Shown piece after piece: positions 17,514 through 29,016 of a stretch of 64,000 nt of DNA. A program made the translations under genes and the position numbers. The notes under the pieces are model-generated. The model saw only the letters and a list, made by a program, of their open reading frames with translations, was not told the origin of the DNA and made no database searches. Each line of letters begins with the position of its first letter. The stretch's first letter is position 1. The stretch spans positions 3,472,001 through 3,536,000 of the forward strand of contig NZ_JAATJL010000001.1 in assembly GCF_011927905.1 (NCBI RefSeq). Direction: 5' to 3'. The DNA is from Arthrobacter pigmenti (GTDB taxonomy: Bacteria > Actinomycetota > Actinomycetes > Actinomycetales > Micrococcaceae).

Positions 17514-18404
17514 ATGCACATCGGCCTAGTCGGACTCGGAAAAATGGGATACAACATGCGGGAACGGTTGCGTTTGCGCGGCATTGAGGTGACCGGTTTC
17601 GACCGCAATCCGGAAGTCTCCGACGTCGCAACCCTGGATGAGCTGATTGCACAGGTTCCGGCACCGCGGGTTGTCTGGGTGATGGTCCCCGCCGGTCCGG
17701 TTACTGCGCAGGTCATCGAGGAGCTCGGCAACAAGCTTTCCGTCGGTGATCTTGTGATCGACGGCGGCAACACCAAGTTCAGCACCGACCAGGAACACAG
17801 TGAGATCCTCGCGTCGAAGGGCATCTCCTTCCTCGATTGCGGGGTGTCCGGTGGAGTCTGGGGCCTCGAAAACGGATACGGACTCATGGTGGGAGGGCCG
17901 GAGGACGACGTCGAACGCGTCATGCCGGTCTTCGACGCGCTCCGCCCGGACGGCAACCGTGAGGAAAGTTTTGTTCACGTCGGTGAATCGGGCGCCGGGC
18001 ATTACGCCAAAATGATTCATAATGGCATCGAGTACGGTCTCATGCAGGCCTTCGCGGAGGGGTATGAACTCCTCGAAGCGAAGGACATCATCAAGGATGT
18101 TCCAGGAACTTTCCGTGCCTGGCAGAAGGGTACTGTTGTGCGTTCCTGGCTGCTGGACCTGCTGGTGAAAGCCCTCGAGGAGGATCCGAAGCTCAGTAAC
18201 GTCGGTGCATATGTGGAGGATTCCGGTGAGGGGCGCTGGACCGTTGAGCAAGCCATCGCCAACGAGGTCGCTGCGCCGGCGATCACCGCCGCGCTGTTCG
18301 CCCGATTCAGTTCGCGGCAGGATGAGGCTCCATCCCTGAAGATGGTTGCCGCGCTGCGTAACCAGTTCGGTGGACACGCGGTGCGTCCGCCGCGCAGTTC
18401 CTGA
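17514..18404 (+). CDS. gnd: 6-phosphogluconate dehydrogenase (decarboxylating, GndA type)
   Basis: A 296-residue enzyme that oxidises and decarboxylates 6-phosphogluconate to ribulose 5-phosphate. Length and sequence fit the short form of the family, often NAD-dependent. The N-terminal dinucleotide fold starts MHIGLVGLGKMG; the substrate-site segments LDCGVSGGVWGLENGYGLMVGG (in part) and GAGHYAKMIHNGIEYG are present, including the catalytic Lys-Met-x-His-Asn. The ATG at 17514 has CCTGGAGGA upstream. Its place between dnaN and recF is typical of Micrococcaceae. It would use the product of the gluconokinase at 31.6 kb. Confidence 0.94.
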   Translation: MHIGLVGLGKMGYNMRERLRLRGIEVTGFDRNPEVSDVATLDELIAQVPAPRVVWVMVPAGPVTAQVIEELGNKLSVGDLVIDGGNTKFSTDQEHSEILASKGISFLDCGVSGGVWGLENGYGLMVGGPEDDVERVMPVFDALRPDGNREESFVHVGESGAGHYAKMIHNGIEYGLMQAFAEGYELLEAKDIIKDVPGTFRAWQKGTVVRSWLLDLLVKALEEDPKLSNVGAYVEDSGEGRWTVEQAIANEVAAPAITAALFARFSSRQDEAPSLKMVAALRNQFGGHAVRPPRSS

Positions 18405-18414
18405 TCGAGTTCCG

Positions 18415-19593
18415 GTGTACGTTCAGCATCTTTCACTGACCGATTTCCGTAGCTACTCACAACTGGACGTCCCCCTGGAACCGGGTGTCACGGTGTTCAT
18501 GGGACCGAATGGTGTGGGTAAGACCAACATCGTCGAGGCGATCGGCTACCTGGCATCGCTGTCTTCCCACCGGGTCAGTTCGGACAAACCGCTGATCGCC
18601 TTCGATGCTGATCGGGCCCTGGTCCGCGGGCGTCTCGTCCGAGGTACACAGGCCACCAGCGTCGAACTTGAAATCAATGGTGAGCGCGCCAACCGCGCGC
18701 GCATCAACCGCGCCAATCCAGTGCGGGCGAGGGATGCGGCCGGGATTCTTCGTACGGTCCTGTTTGCGCCCGAAGATCTGGCCCTCGTCAAAGGGGATCC
18801 GTCCAATCGGCGCCGATTCCTGGATGAGTTGATGGTGCAGCTGGTTCCGCATCACGCCGGCATCCGTGCTGACTACGAGCGTGTCCTGAAACAGCGCAAT
18901 GCCCTGCTGAAATCTCTGCGTGGCGGCCGGTTGACCGCTGCGCACGAGGCAACGCTCGAAGTGTGGGATCAGCACCTCGCTACCGTCGGATCGCAACTCC
19001 TGCATGCCCGCCTCGGCGTCCTCACCCGCCTGCTGCCCCACATACAGAAGGCATATGCGGAGCTCACCGATGGTTCGAAGAACGCCCAGGCCGCGTACCG
19101 TTCGTCACTTGCCGGCCCCGCGGCAGAGGACGACGGCGCGCCCACCCTTCCCGAGGAAGACTTCGCCGGACTCAGCATCCCGGAACTGACGGAAAGGTTC
19201 CTCACGGCGATCACCGAGAACCGACGTCGTGAAACGGAACGCGGAATTTCGCTGATCGGGCCACATCGGGACGAGGTCGAACTGATGCTCGGCCGCGCCC
19301 TGGTGAAGGGCTACGCATCGCATGGAGAGACGTGGTCCATGGCTCTGGCATTGCGCCTTGGCTCCTATTACCTGCTTTCGGAGGATGATCCGACTCCCGG
19401 CTCCACCCCGGTGCTGATCCTCGATGACGTTTTTGCCGAGCTGGATGCTGACCGGCGGAACCGGCTCGCATCCATCGTTGCCGGCGCCGAGCAGGTGCTC
19501 GTCACAGCGGCGGTTGGCGAGGATGTGCCTCCGGCGCTGGAAGGCCGCCAGCTCGTCGTCGTTCCCGGAGGCTTCAGTGAAGCACAGTCCTGA
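18415..19593 (+). CDS. recF: DNA replication and repair protein RecF
   Basis: A 392-residue SMC-like ATPase that helps load RecA at gaps. Walker A is GPNGVGKTN at residues 30-38; the ABC-type signature region and Walker B (LILDDVFAELDADRR) are near the C-terminus. The GTG at 18415 encodes YVQHLSLTDFRSY, the conserved family start, ten bases after the gnd stop; longer in-frame extension runs back into gnd and is not credible. The gene after it (dciA) starts inside the recF 3' end. Size agrees with the family (360-400). Confidence 0.95.
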   Translation: MYVQHLSLTDFRSYSQLDVPLEPGVTVFMGPNGVGKTNIVEAIGYLASLSSHRVSSDKPLIAFDADRALVRGRLVRGTQATSVELEINGERANRARINRANPVRARDAAGILRTVLFAPEDLALVKGDPSNRRRFLDELMVQLVPHHAGIRADYERVLKQRNALLKSLRGGRLTAAHEATLEVWDQHLATVGSQLLHARLGVLTRLLPHIQKAYAELTDGSKNAQAAYRSSLAGPAAEDDGAPTLPEEDFAGLSIPELTERFLTAITENRRRETERGISLIGPHRDEVELMLGRALVKGYASHGETWSMALALRLGSYYLLSEDDPTPGSTPVLILDDVFAELDADRRNRLASIVAGAEQVLVTAAVGEDVPPALEGRQLVVVPGGFSEAQS

Positions 19594-20146
19594 GGAGAAC
19601 CAGAACGACGACGGCGCCCCCCAACAAGGTGGGCCAGGCAGGGACACTCTCCCCGAGGACGCGCCGCGCCTCCTGTTAAATCGTTTGAGGGATGCGTCGC
19701 TGGCGCGCGGCGATGCGCGCGTGCCTGCTGCGCGCCGTCGTCGTACCGGTCAGCCTTCCCGCCGGGAGTTGCCTGGGGAGTCCTATGCGGGGCGGGACCC
19801 GCAGGGGCTTGGAACTGTGTTTGGCAGGCTGTTGAGTGAGCGCGGATGGAATTCGCCGGTCGCCGTGGGATCAGTCATGGCGCGTTGGGCTGAGCTTGTG
19901 GGTCCGGATATTGCCGCGCACTGTGTTCCCGAGAGCTTCCATGAAACTACGGTCCTGGTGCGGTGTGATTCTACGGCCTGGGCTACTCAGCTTCGATTGA
20001 TCAGTTCCGATTTGATCCGCCGGTTCGACCACGAATTGGGGGCCGGCGTCGTTACTGCGATGACAATCGTGGGGCCGTCGGCGCCGTCCTGGCGCAAGGG
20101 AGGCAGGACGGTTCGCGGACGCGGTCCGAGGGACACCTACGGATAG
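19577..20146 (+). CDS. dciA: DciA-family (DUF721) helicase-loading protein
   Basis: A 189-residue DUF721/DciA protein. DciA is the ancestral factor that promotes loading of the replicative helicase DnaB. The DUF721 core spans about residues 80-170: GLGTVFGRLLSERGW, then WAELVGPDIAAHCVPE and LVRCDSTAWATQLRL, as in actinobacterial homologues. The N-terminal 80 residues are polar and disordered-looking. The GTG at 19577 overlaps the end of recF by 17 bases and has GGAGG about six bases upstream, so translation is coupled. Naming as dciA rests on domain identity and position before gyrB. Confidence 0.87.
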   Translation: MKHSPEENQNDDGAPQQGGPGRDTLPEDAPRLLLNRLRDASLARGDARVPAARRRRTGQPSRRELPGESYAGRDPQGLGTVFGRLLSERGWNSPVAVGSVMARWAELVGPDIAAHCVPESFHETTVLVRCDSTAWATQLRLISSDLIRRFDHELGAGVVTAMTIVGPSAPSWRKGGRTVRGRGPRDTYG

Positions 20147-20365
20147 CCGTCGATGTCCTCGTGCCGCGCTCCGGTGAGCGCCGTGCAGCGCCAATCGGAC
20201 CCCGGCGGACGTATACGCCCCCACGCGACCCCCTGCTGAGAGCTTAAATGGTGCTTTATTCGGCGTTAGGGGCCTGTTCAGGCCGTCCTCCCGGCTTCCG
20301 CACGGTAGAATGGAAGCCGCAGGCATTCCTTTTCGGGATGCCTTCATTCTGAGACCAGACAATGA

Positions 20366-22435
<2,070 letters not shown>

Positions 22436-22513
22436 CCGGCACACCCACCGGCTTGTTCGCGGCCTCTCGCGTCCGGGCTCCTGACCCAAGCATTCACGAA
22501 CGGAATGAACTAG

Positions 22514-25150
22514 ATGAGTGACGAAGAAACACCTGAAACTCCCGGCGATGAGACGCCCGTTGAGGGTGCTTTGTTGACTGACCGGGTTGAGCAGGTGGAC
22601 CTGCAGACCGAGATGCAGCGCTCCTACCTGGATTACGCTATGGCCGTCATTGTTGGTCGGGCGCTGCCGGACGTCCGTGACGGGCTGAAGCCGGTGCACC
22701 GCCGCGTTCTGTACGCGATGTTCGACGGCGGCTACCGTCCGGACCGCTCCTTCAACAAGTGTGCGCGCGTGGTCGGCGAAGTCATGGGCCAGTACCACCC
22801 GCACGGTGACAGCGCTATCTATGATGCGCTGGTCCGCCTGATCCAGGATTGGACGATGCGGTACCCGCTGGCTCTTGGCCAGGGTAACTTTGGCTCGCCC
22901 GGTAACGACGGCGCCGCGGCACCCCGTTATACCGAGACCAAGATGGCGCCTCTCGCCATGGAAATGGTCCGGGACATCGATGAAGAGACCGTCGATTTCC
23001 AGGACAACTACGACGGCAAGAACCAGGAACCCACCATCCTGCCGTCCCGTTTCCCGAACCTGTTGGTCAACGGCTCCTCCGGCATTGCCGTGGGCATGGC
23101 AACCAACATCCCTCCGCACAATCTCCGTGAGGTTGCCGACGGTGTGCAGTGGTACCTGCAGAACCCGCAGGCCAGCAAGGAGGAACTGCTTGAGGCGCTG
23201 ATTCAGCGCATCAAGGGCCCCGACTTCCCGACCGGCGCACAGATCCTCGGTCACAAGGGCATCGAAGATGCATACCGTACCGGCCGCGGCTCGGTCACCA
23301 TGCGCGCCGTCGTCAATGTCGAGGAAATCCAGGGACGTACCTGCCTGGTGGTCACCGAGCTGCCGTATCAGGCTAACCCGGACAACCTCGCCATCAAGAT
23401 CGCAGACCTGGTAAAGGACGGCAAGGTTTCCGGCATAGCCGACCTCCGCGACGAGACCTCGGGCCGCACCGGCCAGCGCCTGGTCATTGTTCTGAAGCGC
23501 GACGCCGTGGCGAAGGTGGTGCTCAACAACCTCTACAAGCACACGCAGCTTCAGGACAACTTCAGCGCCAACATGCTGGCCATCGTTGACGATGTACCGC
23601 GGACCCTCAGCCTCGATGCGTTCATCCGTCACTGGGTTACGCACCAGCTCGAAGTCATTGTCCGGCGAACCCAGTACCGCCTGCGCAAGGCCGAAGAAGC
23701 GGCACATATCCTGCGCGGGTTACTCAAGGCGCTGGATGCGCTGGACGAGGTCATCGCCCTGATTCGGCGGTCCTCCACCGTTGAGGATGCCCGCAACGGC
23801 CTGATGGGCCTGCTCGAGATTGACGAGATCCAGGCCCAGGCGATCCTCGACATGCAACTGCGCCGCCTGGCGGCCCTCGAACGGCAGAAGATCCAGGACC
23901 AGCACGCAAAGCTCGAGACCGAAATTGCCGAGTACAAGAGAATCCTTGCCTCGGAGGAACAGCAGCGGGAAATCGTCTCGACCGAACTCCAGGAAATCGT
24001 CGACAAGCACGGCGATGACCGGCGTACCGAGATTCTCATGGGCTACGACGGCGACATGAGCATGGAAGACCTCATTCCCGAAGAGGAAATGGTGGTGACC
24101 ATCACCCGGGGCGGCTACGTGAAGCGCACCCGGAGCGATAACTACCGTCAGCAGGCACGCGGCGGCAAGGGCATCCGCGGGGCCCAGTTGCGTGGCGACG
24201 ACGTCGTCGAGCACTTCTTTGTCACCACCACGCACCACTGGCTGCTGTTCTTCACGAACCTCGGCAGGGTCTACCGTGCAAAGGCGTATGAACTGGTCGA
24301 GGCTGCACGGGATGCCAAGGGCCAGCACGTGGCAAACCTGCTGGCGTTCCAGCCTGACGAAACAATCGCTCAGGTACTTGATCTGCGGGACTACCAGCAA
24401 TCGCCGTACCTCGTGCTCGCCACGAAGCGCGGCCTGGTGAAGAAGACGCGCCTGGAGGATTACGACACCAACCGCACGGCCGGCGTCATCGCCATCAACC
24501 TCCGTGACGGCGACGAGCTGGTTTCAGCGCAGCTGGTTTCGGAGAGCGATGACATGATGCTCGTCTCGCGCAAGGGACAGTCCCTGCGCTTCAGTGCCAC
24601 CGATGAGGCGTTACGCCCGATGGGCCGTGCAACCTCGGGCGTCACCGGCATGAAGTTCCGTGCGGATGACGAACTGCTCGCGGCAAACGTGGTCAGCGAC
24701 GACTCCTATGTATTCATAGTCACGGAGGGCGGCTTCGCAAAGCGCACAAAGGTCGATGAGTACCGGGTACAGGGCCGCGGAGGCCTGGGCATCAAGGTGG
24801 CCAAGCTGGCTGAAGAGCGTGGAGACCTGGTTGGTGCGCTCATTGTGCAGGACGAGGATGAGGTCCTGGTTGTCATGGGCGGCGGAAAGGTTGTCCGTTC
24901 GGCCGTGGCCGGTGTTCCGGCGAAGGGCCGCGACACCATGGGCGTGATCTTCGCCAAGCCCGACAAAGCCGACCGCATCATCGCGGTTGCACGTAACACC
25001 GAGCGCGGCCTGACCGGAACTGACGCCGCTGTTGAAACGGCCGTGGTGGAAGCGGAATCTGCGCCGGACGCGGTCGATGAAGTACCGTTGACTTCAGCAG
25101 AAACGGCTGAGCCGGAGGCTGAGTCAACCAATAATGGAGGTACCGAGTGA
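22514..25150 (+). CDS. gyrA: DNA gyrase subunit A
   Basis: An 878-residue gyrase A subunit. The breakage-reunion domain has the catalytic tyrosine at residue 139 (APRYTET) and the quinolone-resistance region [14 protein letters not shown], where Ser100 and Asp104 (E. coli Ser83 and Asp87) have the wild-type residues, so no target-site quinolone resistance is predicted. The C-terminal half has the six-bladed beta-pinwheel repeats and GyrA-box QQARGGKG. The last 50 residues are an acidic low-complexity tail. ATG start at 22514, 78 bases after gyrB. Its stop overlaps the next gene by four bases. Confidence 0.97.
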   Translation: MSDEETPETPGDETPVEGALLTDRVEQVDLQTEMQRSYLDYAMAVIVGRALPDVRDGLKPVHRRVLYAMFDGGYRPDRSFNKCARVVGEVMGQYHPHGDSAIYDALVRLIQDWTMRYPLALGQGNFGSPGNDGAAAPRYTETKMAPLAMEMVRDIDEETVDFQDNYDGKNQEPTILPSRFPNLLVNGSSGIAVGMATNIPPHNLREVADGVQWYLQNPQASKEELLEALIQRIKGPDFPTGAQILGHKGIEDAYRTGRGSVTMRAVVNVEEIQGRTCLVVTELPYQANPDNLAIKIADLVKDGKVSGIADLRDETSGRTGQRLVIVLKRDAVAKVVLNNLYKHTQLQDNFSANMLAIVDDVPRTLSLDAFIRHWVTHQLEVIVRRTQYRLRKAEEAAHILRGLLKALDALDEVIALIRRSSTVEDARNGLMGLLEIDEIQAQAILDMQLRRLAALERQKIQDQHAKLETEIAEYKRILASEEQQREIVSTELQEIVDKHGDDRRTEILMGYDGDMSMEDLIPEEEMVVTITRGGYVKRTRSDNYRQQARGGKGIRGAQLRGDDVVEHFFVTTTHHWLLFFTNLGRVYRAKAYELVEAARDAKGQHVANLLAFQPDETIAQVLDLRDYQQSPYLVLATKRGLVKKTRLEDYDTNRTAGVIAINLRDGDELVSAQLVSESDDMMLVSRKGQSLRFSATDEALRPMGRATSGVTGMKFRADDELLAANVVSDDSYVFIVTEGGFAKRTKVDEYRVQGRGGLGIKVAKLAEERGDLVGALIVQDEDEVLVVMGGGKVVRSAVAGVPAKGRDTMGVIFAKPDKADRIIAVARNTERGLTGTDAAVETAVVEAESAPDAVDEVPLTSAETAEPEAESTNNGGTE

Positions 25151-25680
25151 GTTCGACAAACTCAAATCCGCGCGCGACAGCGGGTAATTCCGTGCGGTCG
25201 TCCGGCAGCGGACCTCGGGTGAACGCACCTGCGCGGCCGACTCAACGGCCGGCGTCGTCGTCATCGGCACGCCCGGGAAGCCGGCCGGGGCTCGTGAAGC
25301 CGGCCCCGAAGGCGAAGGCACGCAAGGCGCGCCTGCTCGTCAGCAAGGTGGACCCGTGGTCGGTGCTGAAGATGTCCTTCCTGCTCTCCGTTGCACTGGG
25401 CATCGTGACAGTTGTTGCGGCGATCGTCATCTGGACCGTTCTGGACCTCACTGGCATCTTTGACCGCGTGAACCAACTGCTCGGTGAGATTGCAGGTTCG
25501 GAAGGCGCCGGGTTCGATTTGCGGCAGTTTGCCTCCCTTGGCCAGGTGGTGTCTTTTGCCACAATCATCGCGGTCGTCAACGTTGTGCTGTTGACCGCGC
25601 TGGCCATGTTGTCCGCGGTGCTTTACAACATTTCGTCCACACTTGTGGGCGGAATTGGGGTAACACTTACGGACGACTAA
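25147..25680 (+). CDS. DUF3566 membrane protein
   Basis: A 177-residue protein with a Ser/Pro/Arg-rich cytoplasmic head (1-65), the DUF3566 core beginning [18 protein letters not shown], a first transmembrane helix (about 78-100), a middle segment [12 protein letters not shown], and a second helix (about 138-160). DUF3566 genes follow gyrA in most actinobacteria; the homologue in M. tuberculosis is Rv0007. The molecular role is unknown. GTG start at 25147 within GTGA, overlapping the gyrA stop, so translation is coupled. Confidence 0.88.
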   Translation: MSSTNSNPRATAGNSVRSSGSGPRVNAPARPTQRPASSSSARPGSRPGLVKPAPKAKARKARLLVSKVDPWSVLKMSFLLSVALGIVTVVAAIVIWTVLDLTGIFDRVNQLLGEIAGSEGAGFDLRQFASLGQVVSFATIIAVVNVVLLTALAMLSAVLYNISSTLVGGIGVTLTDD

Positions 25681-25761
25681 AGGGCATTTCCTCATCGGCT
25701 TCGAATTTGTTGATTGCTGAGGGCCTGCTGTAAAGTCGTATCTCGGCCCGATGAGGTATCG

Positions 25762-25835
25762 GGGCGTATAGCTCAGGCGGTTAGAGCGCTTCGCTGATAA
25801 CGAAGAGGTCCCAGGTTCAAGTCCTGGTACGCCCA
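25762..25835 (+). tRNA. tRNA-Ile (GAT)
   Basis: A 74-base cloverleaf: acceptor GGGCGTA with TACGCCC, anticodon arm CTTCG-CTGATAA-CGAAG with anticodon GAT at 25796-25798, T arm with GGTTCAAGTC, discriminator A. CCA is not encoded. It follows the DUF3566 gene, as tRNA-Ile does in most actinobacterial origins. Confidence 0.97.
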
Positions 25836-25876
25836 CGGATCCTGAAACCGGCAGGAAACTGCTTAGGAGGAACACT

Positions 25877-25993
25877 GTGAAAAAGTTGCTGTTTGCAGCA
25901 GCCGCTGTCGCGGGAGTCTTCGCCTACAAACGGTGGCAGGAGTCCGAGAAGGACAAGGAAGTGTGGAGCAAGGCGACCGATTCGGTCGAATAA
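25877..25993 (+). CDS. DLW-39-like small peptide
   Basis: A 38-residue peptide: a basic start (KKLL), a short hydrophobic stretch (FAAAAVAGVFAY), then a charged amphipathic part ending KEVWSKATDSVE. It matches the DLW-39 family of tiny actinobacterial proteins found between tRNA-Ile and tRNA-Ala next to gyrA, although the DLW motif itself reads EVW here. A strong ribosome binding site (TTAGGAGGAA) precedes the GTG at 25877. Function unknown; probably membrane-associated. Confidence 0.85.
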   Translation: MKKLLFAAAAVAGVFAYKRWQESEKDKEVWSKATDSVE

Positions 25994-26047
25994 ATCTCCA
26001 CCGTCCTGATCCACTCTGTCGATCGAGTACAATTGACATGTAGTTTC

Positions 26048-26120
26048 GGGGGCATGGCGCAATTGGTAGCGCACCTGCTTTGCAAGCAGGGGGTTCGGGG
26101 TTCGAGTCCCCGTGCCTCCA
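26048..26120 (+). tRNA. tRNA-Ala (TGC)
   Basis: A 73-base cloverleaf: acceptor GGGGGCA with TGCCTCC, giving the G3-U70 wobble pair that identifies tRNA-Ala. Anticodon TGC at 26081-26083 in loop TTTGCAA; T arm with GGTTCGAGTC; discriminator A; CCA not encoded. Confidence 0.97.
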
Positions 26121-26126
26121 CCGAAA

Positions 26127-26162
26127 GAGAAAGGCCCCAGCCGGAAGGCTGAGGCCTTTCTC
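26127..26162 (+). terminator. Terminator after tRNA-Ala
   Basis: A 16-bp stem with one mismatch (26127-26142 with 26147-26162), GGAA loop, ending in CTTTCTC. Suits termination of the tRNA-Ile to tRNA-Ala transcript; the A-rich left arm means it could also work leftwards. Confidence 0.75.
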
Positions 26163-26206
26163 GCTTCCCGGTCAAGGGTTCTCCAACCGTCGAATAGGGT
26201 TACCTC

Positions 26207-27118
26207 GTGACCATTTTCCTCTGTGTCATCGGCGTTCTCGGAGTTGCCGCCTCCGGCCCGATCATGGCGGCTACCGCTGCTCCCGCGCTCGTTATTGCTT
26301 TCTGGCGAAACGCCTTCGGTGCCGTGCTGATGGGGGCTCCGGCGGTGGTTGGCAGGCGCGGAGAGTTCGCGAGCCTCAAGGGGCAGGACTACCGGCGCCT
26401 GGTGATCGCCGCCGTCGCACTCGCCCTCCACTTCGCCTGTTTCATTACCGCACTCAAACTCACATCCGTAGCTGCGGCAACTGCGCTCGTCTGTCTACAG
26501 GTGGCGTGGGTGGCCCTGTTCTCGGCCATTCGCGGCAACCGCCCAGCCCCCGCCGTGGTGGCTGGCCTGACCGTGGCGCTAGCGGGCGTCGTCGTTATCA
26601 CGGGGTTCGATCTGACGCTGTCATCGGATGCCATCATGGGCGATCTGCTCGCGGTGGCGGGGGGTGCATTCGCCGCCGTGTATATGATGGCCGGTGCCGA
26701 ACTGAGGCGCACACTCTCGACCGGAACCTACACGACGCTCTGCTTCGGCGGCTGCGCCGCGGTGCTCCTTGGCATGTGTTTGGCGTTCAGACAACCATTG
26801 GTGGATTTCCCGCCGCTTGCGTGGGTAGGCATTATCGGCGTGACCATTGTTGCGCAGCTCATCGGGCATGCTGTGTTCAACCACTTGCTTGCGATCATCA
26901 GCCCGTTGGTGGTATCGATGATCATCCTTCTCGAGATTCCCGGCGCCACCATTCTGGCTGCGGTCTTCCTTGGCGAGCAGTTGCCCGCTGGCACCTACGT
27001 TGGGCTGGCCCTTATCCTTGCGGGGCTCGCCGTAGTTGTGAGAGGACAGGGCCGACGACGGCGCGCGGACGTTGCCCCCGAAGACGCCGCCCAGCCGCCC
27101 GCCCTGGGCGGTACTTAA
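26207..27118 (+). CDS. EamA-family (DMT superfamily) transporter
   Basis: A 303-residue membrane protein with about ten hydrophobic helices in two EamA repeats (approximately 1-130 and 140-280), the drug/metabolite transporter layout. Sequences such as FWRNAFGAVLMGAP, VCLQVAWVALFSAIRGNRP and VSMIILLEIPGATILA are typical of these permeases; the last resembles the conserved second-repeat motif. The substrate (metabolite, amino acid or drug) cannot be told. GTG start at 26207. It converges with the glycosyltransferase gene, and the two stop codons overlap in a TTAA. Confidence 0.85.
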   Translation: MTIFLCVIGVLGVAASGPIMAATAAPALVIAFWRNAFGAVLMGAPAVVGRRGEFASLKGQDYRRLVIAAVALALHFACFITALKLTSVAAATALVCLQVAWVALFSAIRGNRPAPAVVAGLTVALAGVVVITGFDLTLSSDAIMGDLLAVAGGAFAAVYMMAGAELRRTLSTGTYTTLCFGGCAAVLLGMCLAFRQPLVDFPPLAWVGIIGVTIVAQLIGHAVFNHLLAIISPLVVSMIILLEIPGATILAAVFLGEQLPAGTYVGLALILAGLAVVVRGQGRRRRADVAPEDAAQPPALGGT

Positions 27119-27951
27119 CGCTGAGGCGCGGCCGTCCTGCCTGTCCGGGCCGTGTGGACTGCGCGCAGGACTTTTGCGGGGTAGTAGATGGACATGAAGA
27201 TCAGCATTGGTATTTTGAGCACCCGCTGGTTGACCTCGTGCGCCCGGTACGTCCTGTCGAACCGCGTGACGTAGTAGCGGTAGTCTTTCGGCGAATCCTC
27301 CAGGCGCCGGGCTGACATACCGCTGACCATGCCCGGTATGTAGCGGATCACGAGATCCTGCTCGGCGAGGTGCAGAGAGAGGTCAATGTCCTCATGCATC
27401 TCGTCCCGCTCGTCCCGACAGGTGGAGCCGCGGATCTGTTCCCAGGCTGTCCTGCGCAGTGCCATATTGGAGCCGAACAGGAAGTGGTATTGGTTGCGTG
27501 CAAGTTTCAGCACCAGCTGTCGCATCTTGTCGTCAGCTTTGAGGCCCCAACGGCGCATTGGCATGTCGTAATAGACCACGGGGCCGGTTGCGGCTGCTAC
27601 AACCGGGTCCGTGAAACCCGTCTGCACGGTCTCGACCCAGTCGGGTTCCAGGACAGAGTCGGCGTCGATCCGTCCGAGCACGTCCCCCGTAGCCTGGTTC
27701 AGCCCGTGGTTGCGGGTGGGGATGAGCCCCTGCTCCTCGTTCTGTTCAAGCAGTTTGATGGGGCTCTCGGGATATTCCAGCTGCATGTGGCGGACTATGT
27801 CAGCGGTGCGGTCCGTGGACCTGTTATCCACCACCAGGATCTCGTGAGCCGGCATGGACTGGTAGATAGCGGCAATGAGGCATTGCCGAATGACGCTTTC
27901 CTCGTTGTACGCCGGTATCACGATGGATACGGTCGGCTTGGCGGGCTGCAC
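27115..27951 (-). CDS. Family 2 glycosyltransferase
   Basis: A GT-A fold family 2 glycosyltransferase of about 278 residues. The N-terminal VSIVIPAYNEES motif, the nucleotide-binding VVDNRSTDRT, and the metal-binding DAD in RIDADSVLEPDW are present, with the acceptor-side HEDIDLSLHLAEQ further on. It probably transfers a sugar in envelope polysaccharide or glycolipid synthesis. The frame is open to 28041, but that region is the terminator of the upstream gene, so only starts at 27996 (GTG directly after the T run) or 27951 (GTG) are reasonable; neither has a good ribosome binding site. I chose 27951. Isolated gene on this strand. Confidence 0.82.
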   Translation of the reverse strand: MQPAKPTVSIVIPAYNEESVIRQCLIAAIYQSMPAHEILVVDNRSTDRTADIVRHMQLEYPESPIKLLEQNEEQGLIPTRNHGLNQATGDVLGRIDADSVLEPDWVETVQTGFTDPVVAAATGPVVYYDMPMRRWGLKADDKMRQLVLKLARNQYHFLFGSNMALRRTAWEQIRGSTCRDERDEMHEDIDLSLHLAEQDLVIRYIPGMVSGMSARRLEDSPKDYRYYVTRFDRTYRAHEVNQRVLKIPMLIFMSIYYPAKVLRAVHTARTGRTAAPQR

Positions 27952-27996
27952 GGCGGTAAATCTATCACCGGCATCGACGGGTGATGGCTCCAACAC

Positions 27997-28039
27997 AAAA
28001 AAAGCGGGAAAGATCCTCCGTTGGGTGGATCTTTCCCGC
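27997..28039 (-). terminator. Strong terminator for the repeat-protein gene at 28060
   Basis: A perfect 13-bp stem (28004-28016 with 28027-28039), 10-base loop and seven T residues on the minus strand (27997-28003). It ends leftward transcription of the 28060-28863 gene, just before the glycosyltransferase. Confidence 0.9.
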
Positions 28040-28059
28040 AATTCTCGCGGAGCGCAGGG

Positions 28060-28863
28060 CTAGGCGGTGGGGTCCTTTGGCGCGCCGGCGGCGTCGTCGG
28101 ACTTCGCGGCTGCGCGGTCAGCGGCGGCCTTGATGTCGTTCACCGCCTGCTTCGCATCGTCATTGTGCGACACCTCGGCAACCGGCTTCGGTTCGACGGG
28201 AGTTGGGGTCTTCCACGGGTCCTCTACCGGCTGCGAAGCGCGCCATATCGCAACACCTGCAGTCACGGCGGCGGCGATGATGCCCACGATCAGCCAGCCC
28301 TTGCCGCTCTTGCTCTTCCGACGGCGCTTGAGGTCCTTCGCAGCACGCTCTGCCGCTGCTACTGCAGCCTTCTGTGCTTTCTTGACGGCCTTCTTGTCAC
28401 CGGTCACCTTTGTGACGACGCCGGCGACGCCCGCCGGAATTGTGGCTGCAGCCAGAGTCCGGGACGCGGAGTCCGCAACATCACCCAGCCGGTAGGACAC
28501 TGCCGGGATGTACTCACCGACAACTTTGTCCCGCGCCTGGTTGATCGCTGGGGTTGCGCGGTCCAGCGTGTGCTGGATACGCGGCGCAGTGTTATCAACC
28601 GCCTGCGAGATGCGTGGCGCGACCTTATCCAGGCCTTCCTGAATACGTGGCGTCACCGTGGCAATACCATCTGAGAGGCCCTGTGCCGCCCGATGCACGC
28701 CATGCTGGATCTTTGGCGAGGCTGTTTCGAAGCCCCGTTCAATGCGCGGAGCTACCCAGCCCCTGGCGGCATCCACTCGCGGACCGGCCCAATCCCGTGC
28801 CGTGCCGACTCCCATCAAAACGTTGTTCTCAAGGGTGCGGACAACGCTATCGGATTTCTTCAC
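28060..28863 (-). CDS. Membrane-anchored protein with eight 11-residue repeats
   Basis: A 267-residue protein of unknown function. Residues 27-114 are eight back-to-back 11-residue units, most starting with a small residue then PRI (APRI, TPRI, SPKI) and ending in a small or hydrophobic residue. No unit has a gap. Such hendecad repeats form amphipathic helices that lie on membranes or make coiled coils. A Lys/Ala-rich helical stretch (about 157-188) precedes one transmembrane helix (about 190-207), then a Pro-rich segment and an Ala-rich acidic tail. The start is the GTG at 28863 with GGGAGG upstream; an upstream extension to 28923 is unsupported. Monocistronic, with its own terminator. No signal peptide is seen, so the repeats are probably cytoplasmic. 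Confidence 0.8.
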   Translation of the reverse strand: MKKSDSVVRTLENNVLMGVGTARDWAGPRVDAARGWVAPRIERGFETASPKIQHGVHRAAQGLSDGIATVTPRIQEGLDKVAPRISQAVDNTAPRIQHTLDRATPAINQARDKVVGEYIPAVSYRLGDVADSASRTLAAATIPAGVAGVVTKVTGDKKAVKKAQKAAVAAAERAAKDLKRRRKSKSGKGWLIVGIIAAAVTAGVAIWRASQPVEDPWKTPTPVEPKPVAEVSHNDDAKQAVNDIKAAADRAAAKSDDAAGAPKDPTA

Positions 28864-29016
28864 AACTACCTCCCGAGGATAGTGACTGTTGTCAGTCAGC
28901 CTACGTGCTATTTCGGGATACATGCCATCCGGGTGCTGATTTCACAGCATTTTCACTGTGCGCGGAACCCTCATATTCCGGGGAAAGCGCAGCAAGTGCA
29001 TGGAAGAATGGAGCCC

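Noticed and set aside
22790-22850. Possible quinolone-resistance change in gyrA
   Set aside because: The Ser and Asp at the key positions are the wild-type residues.
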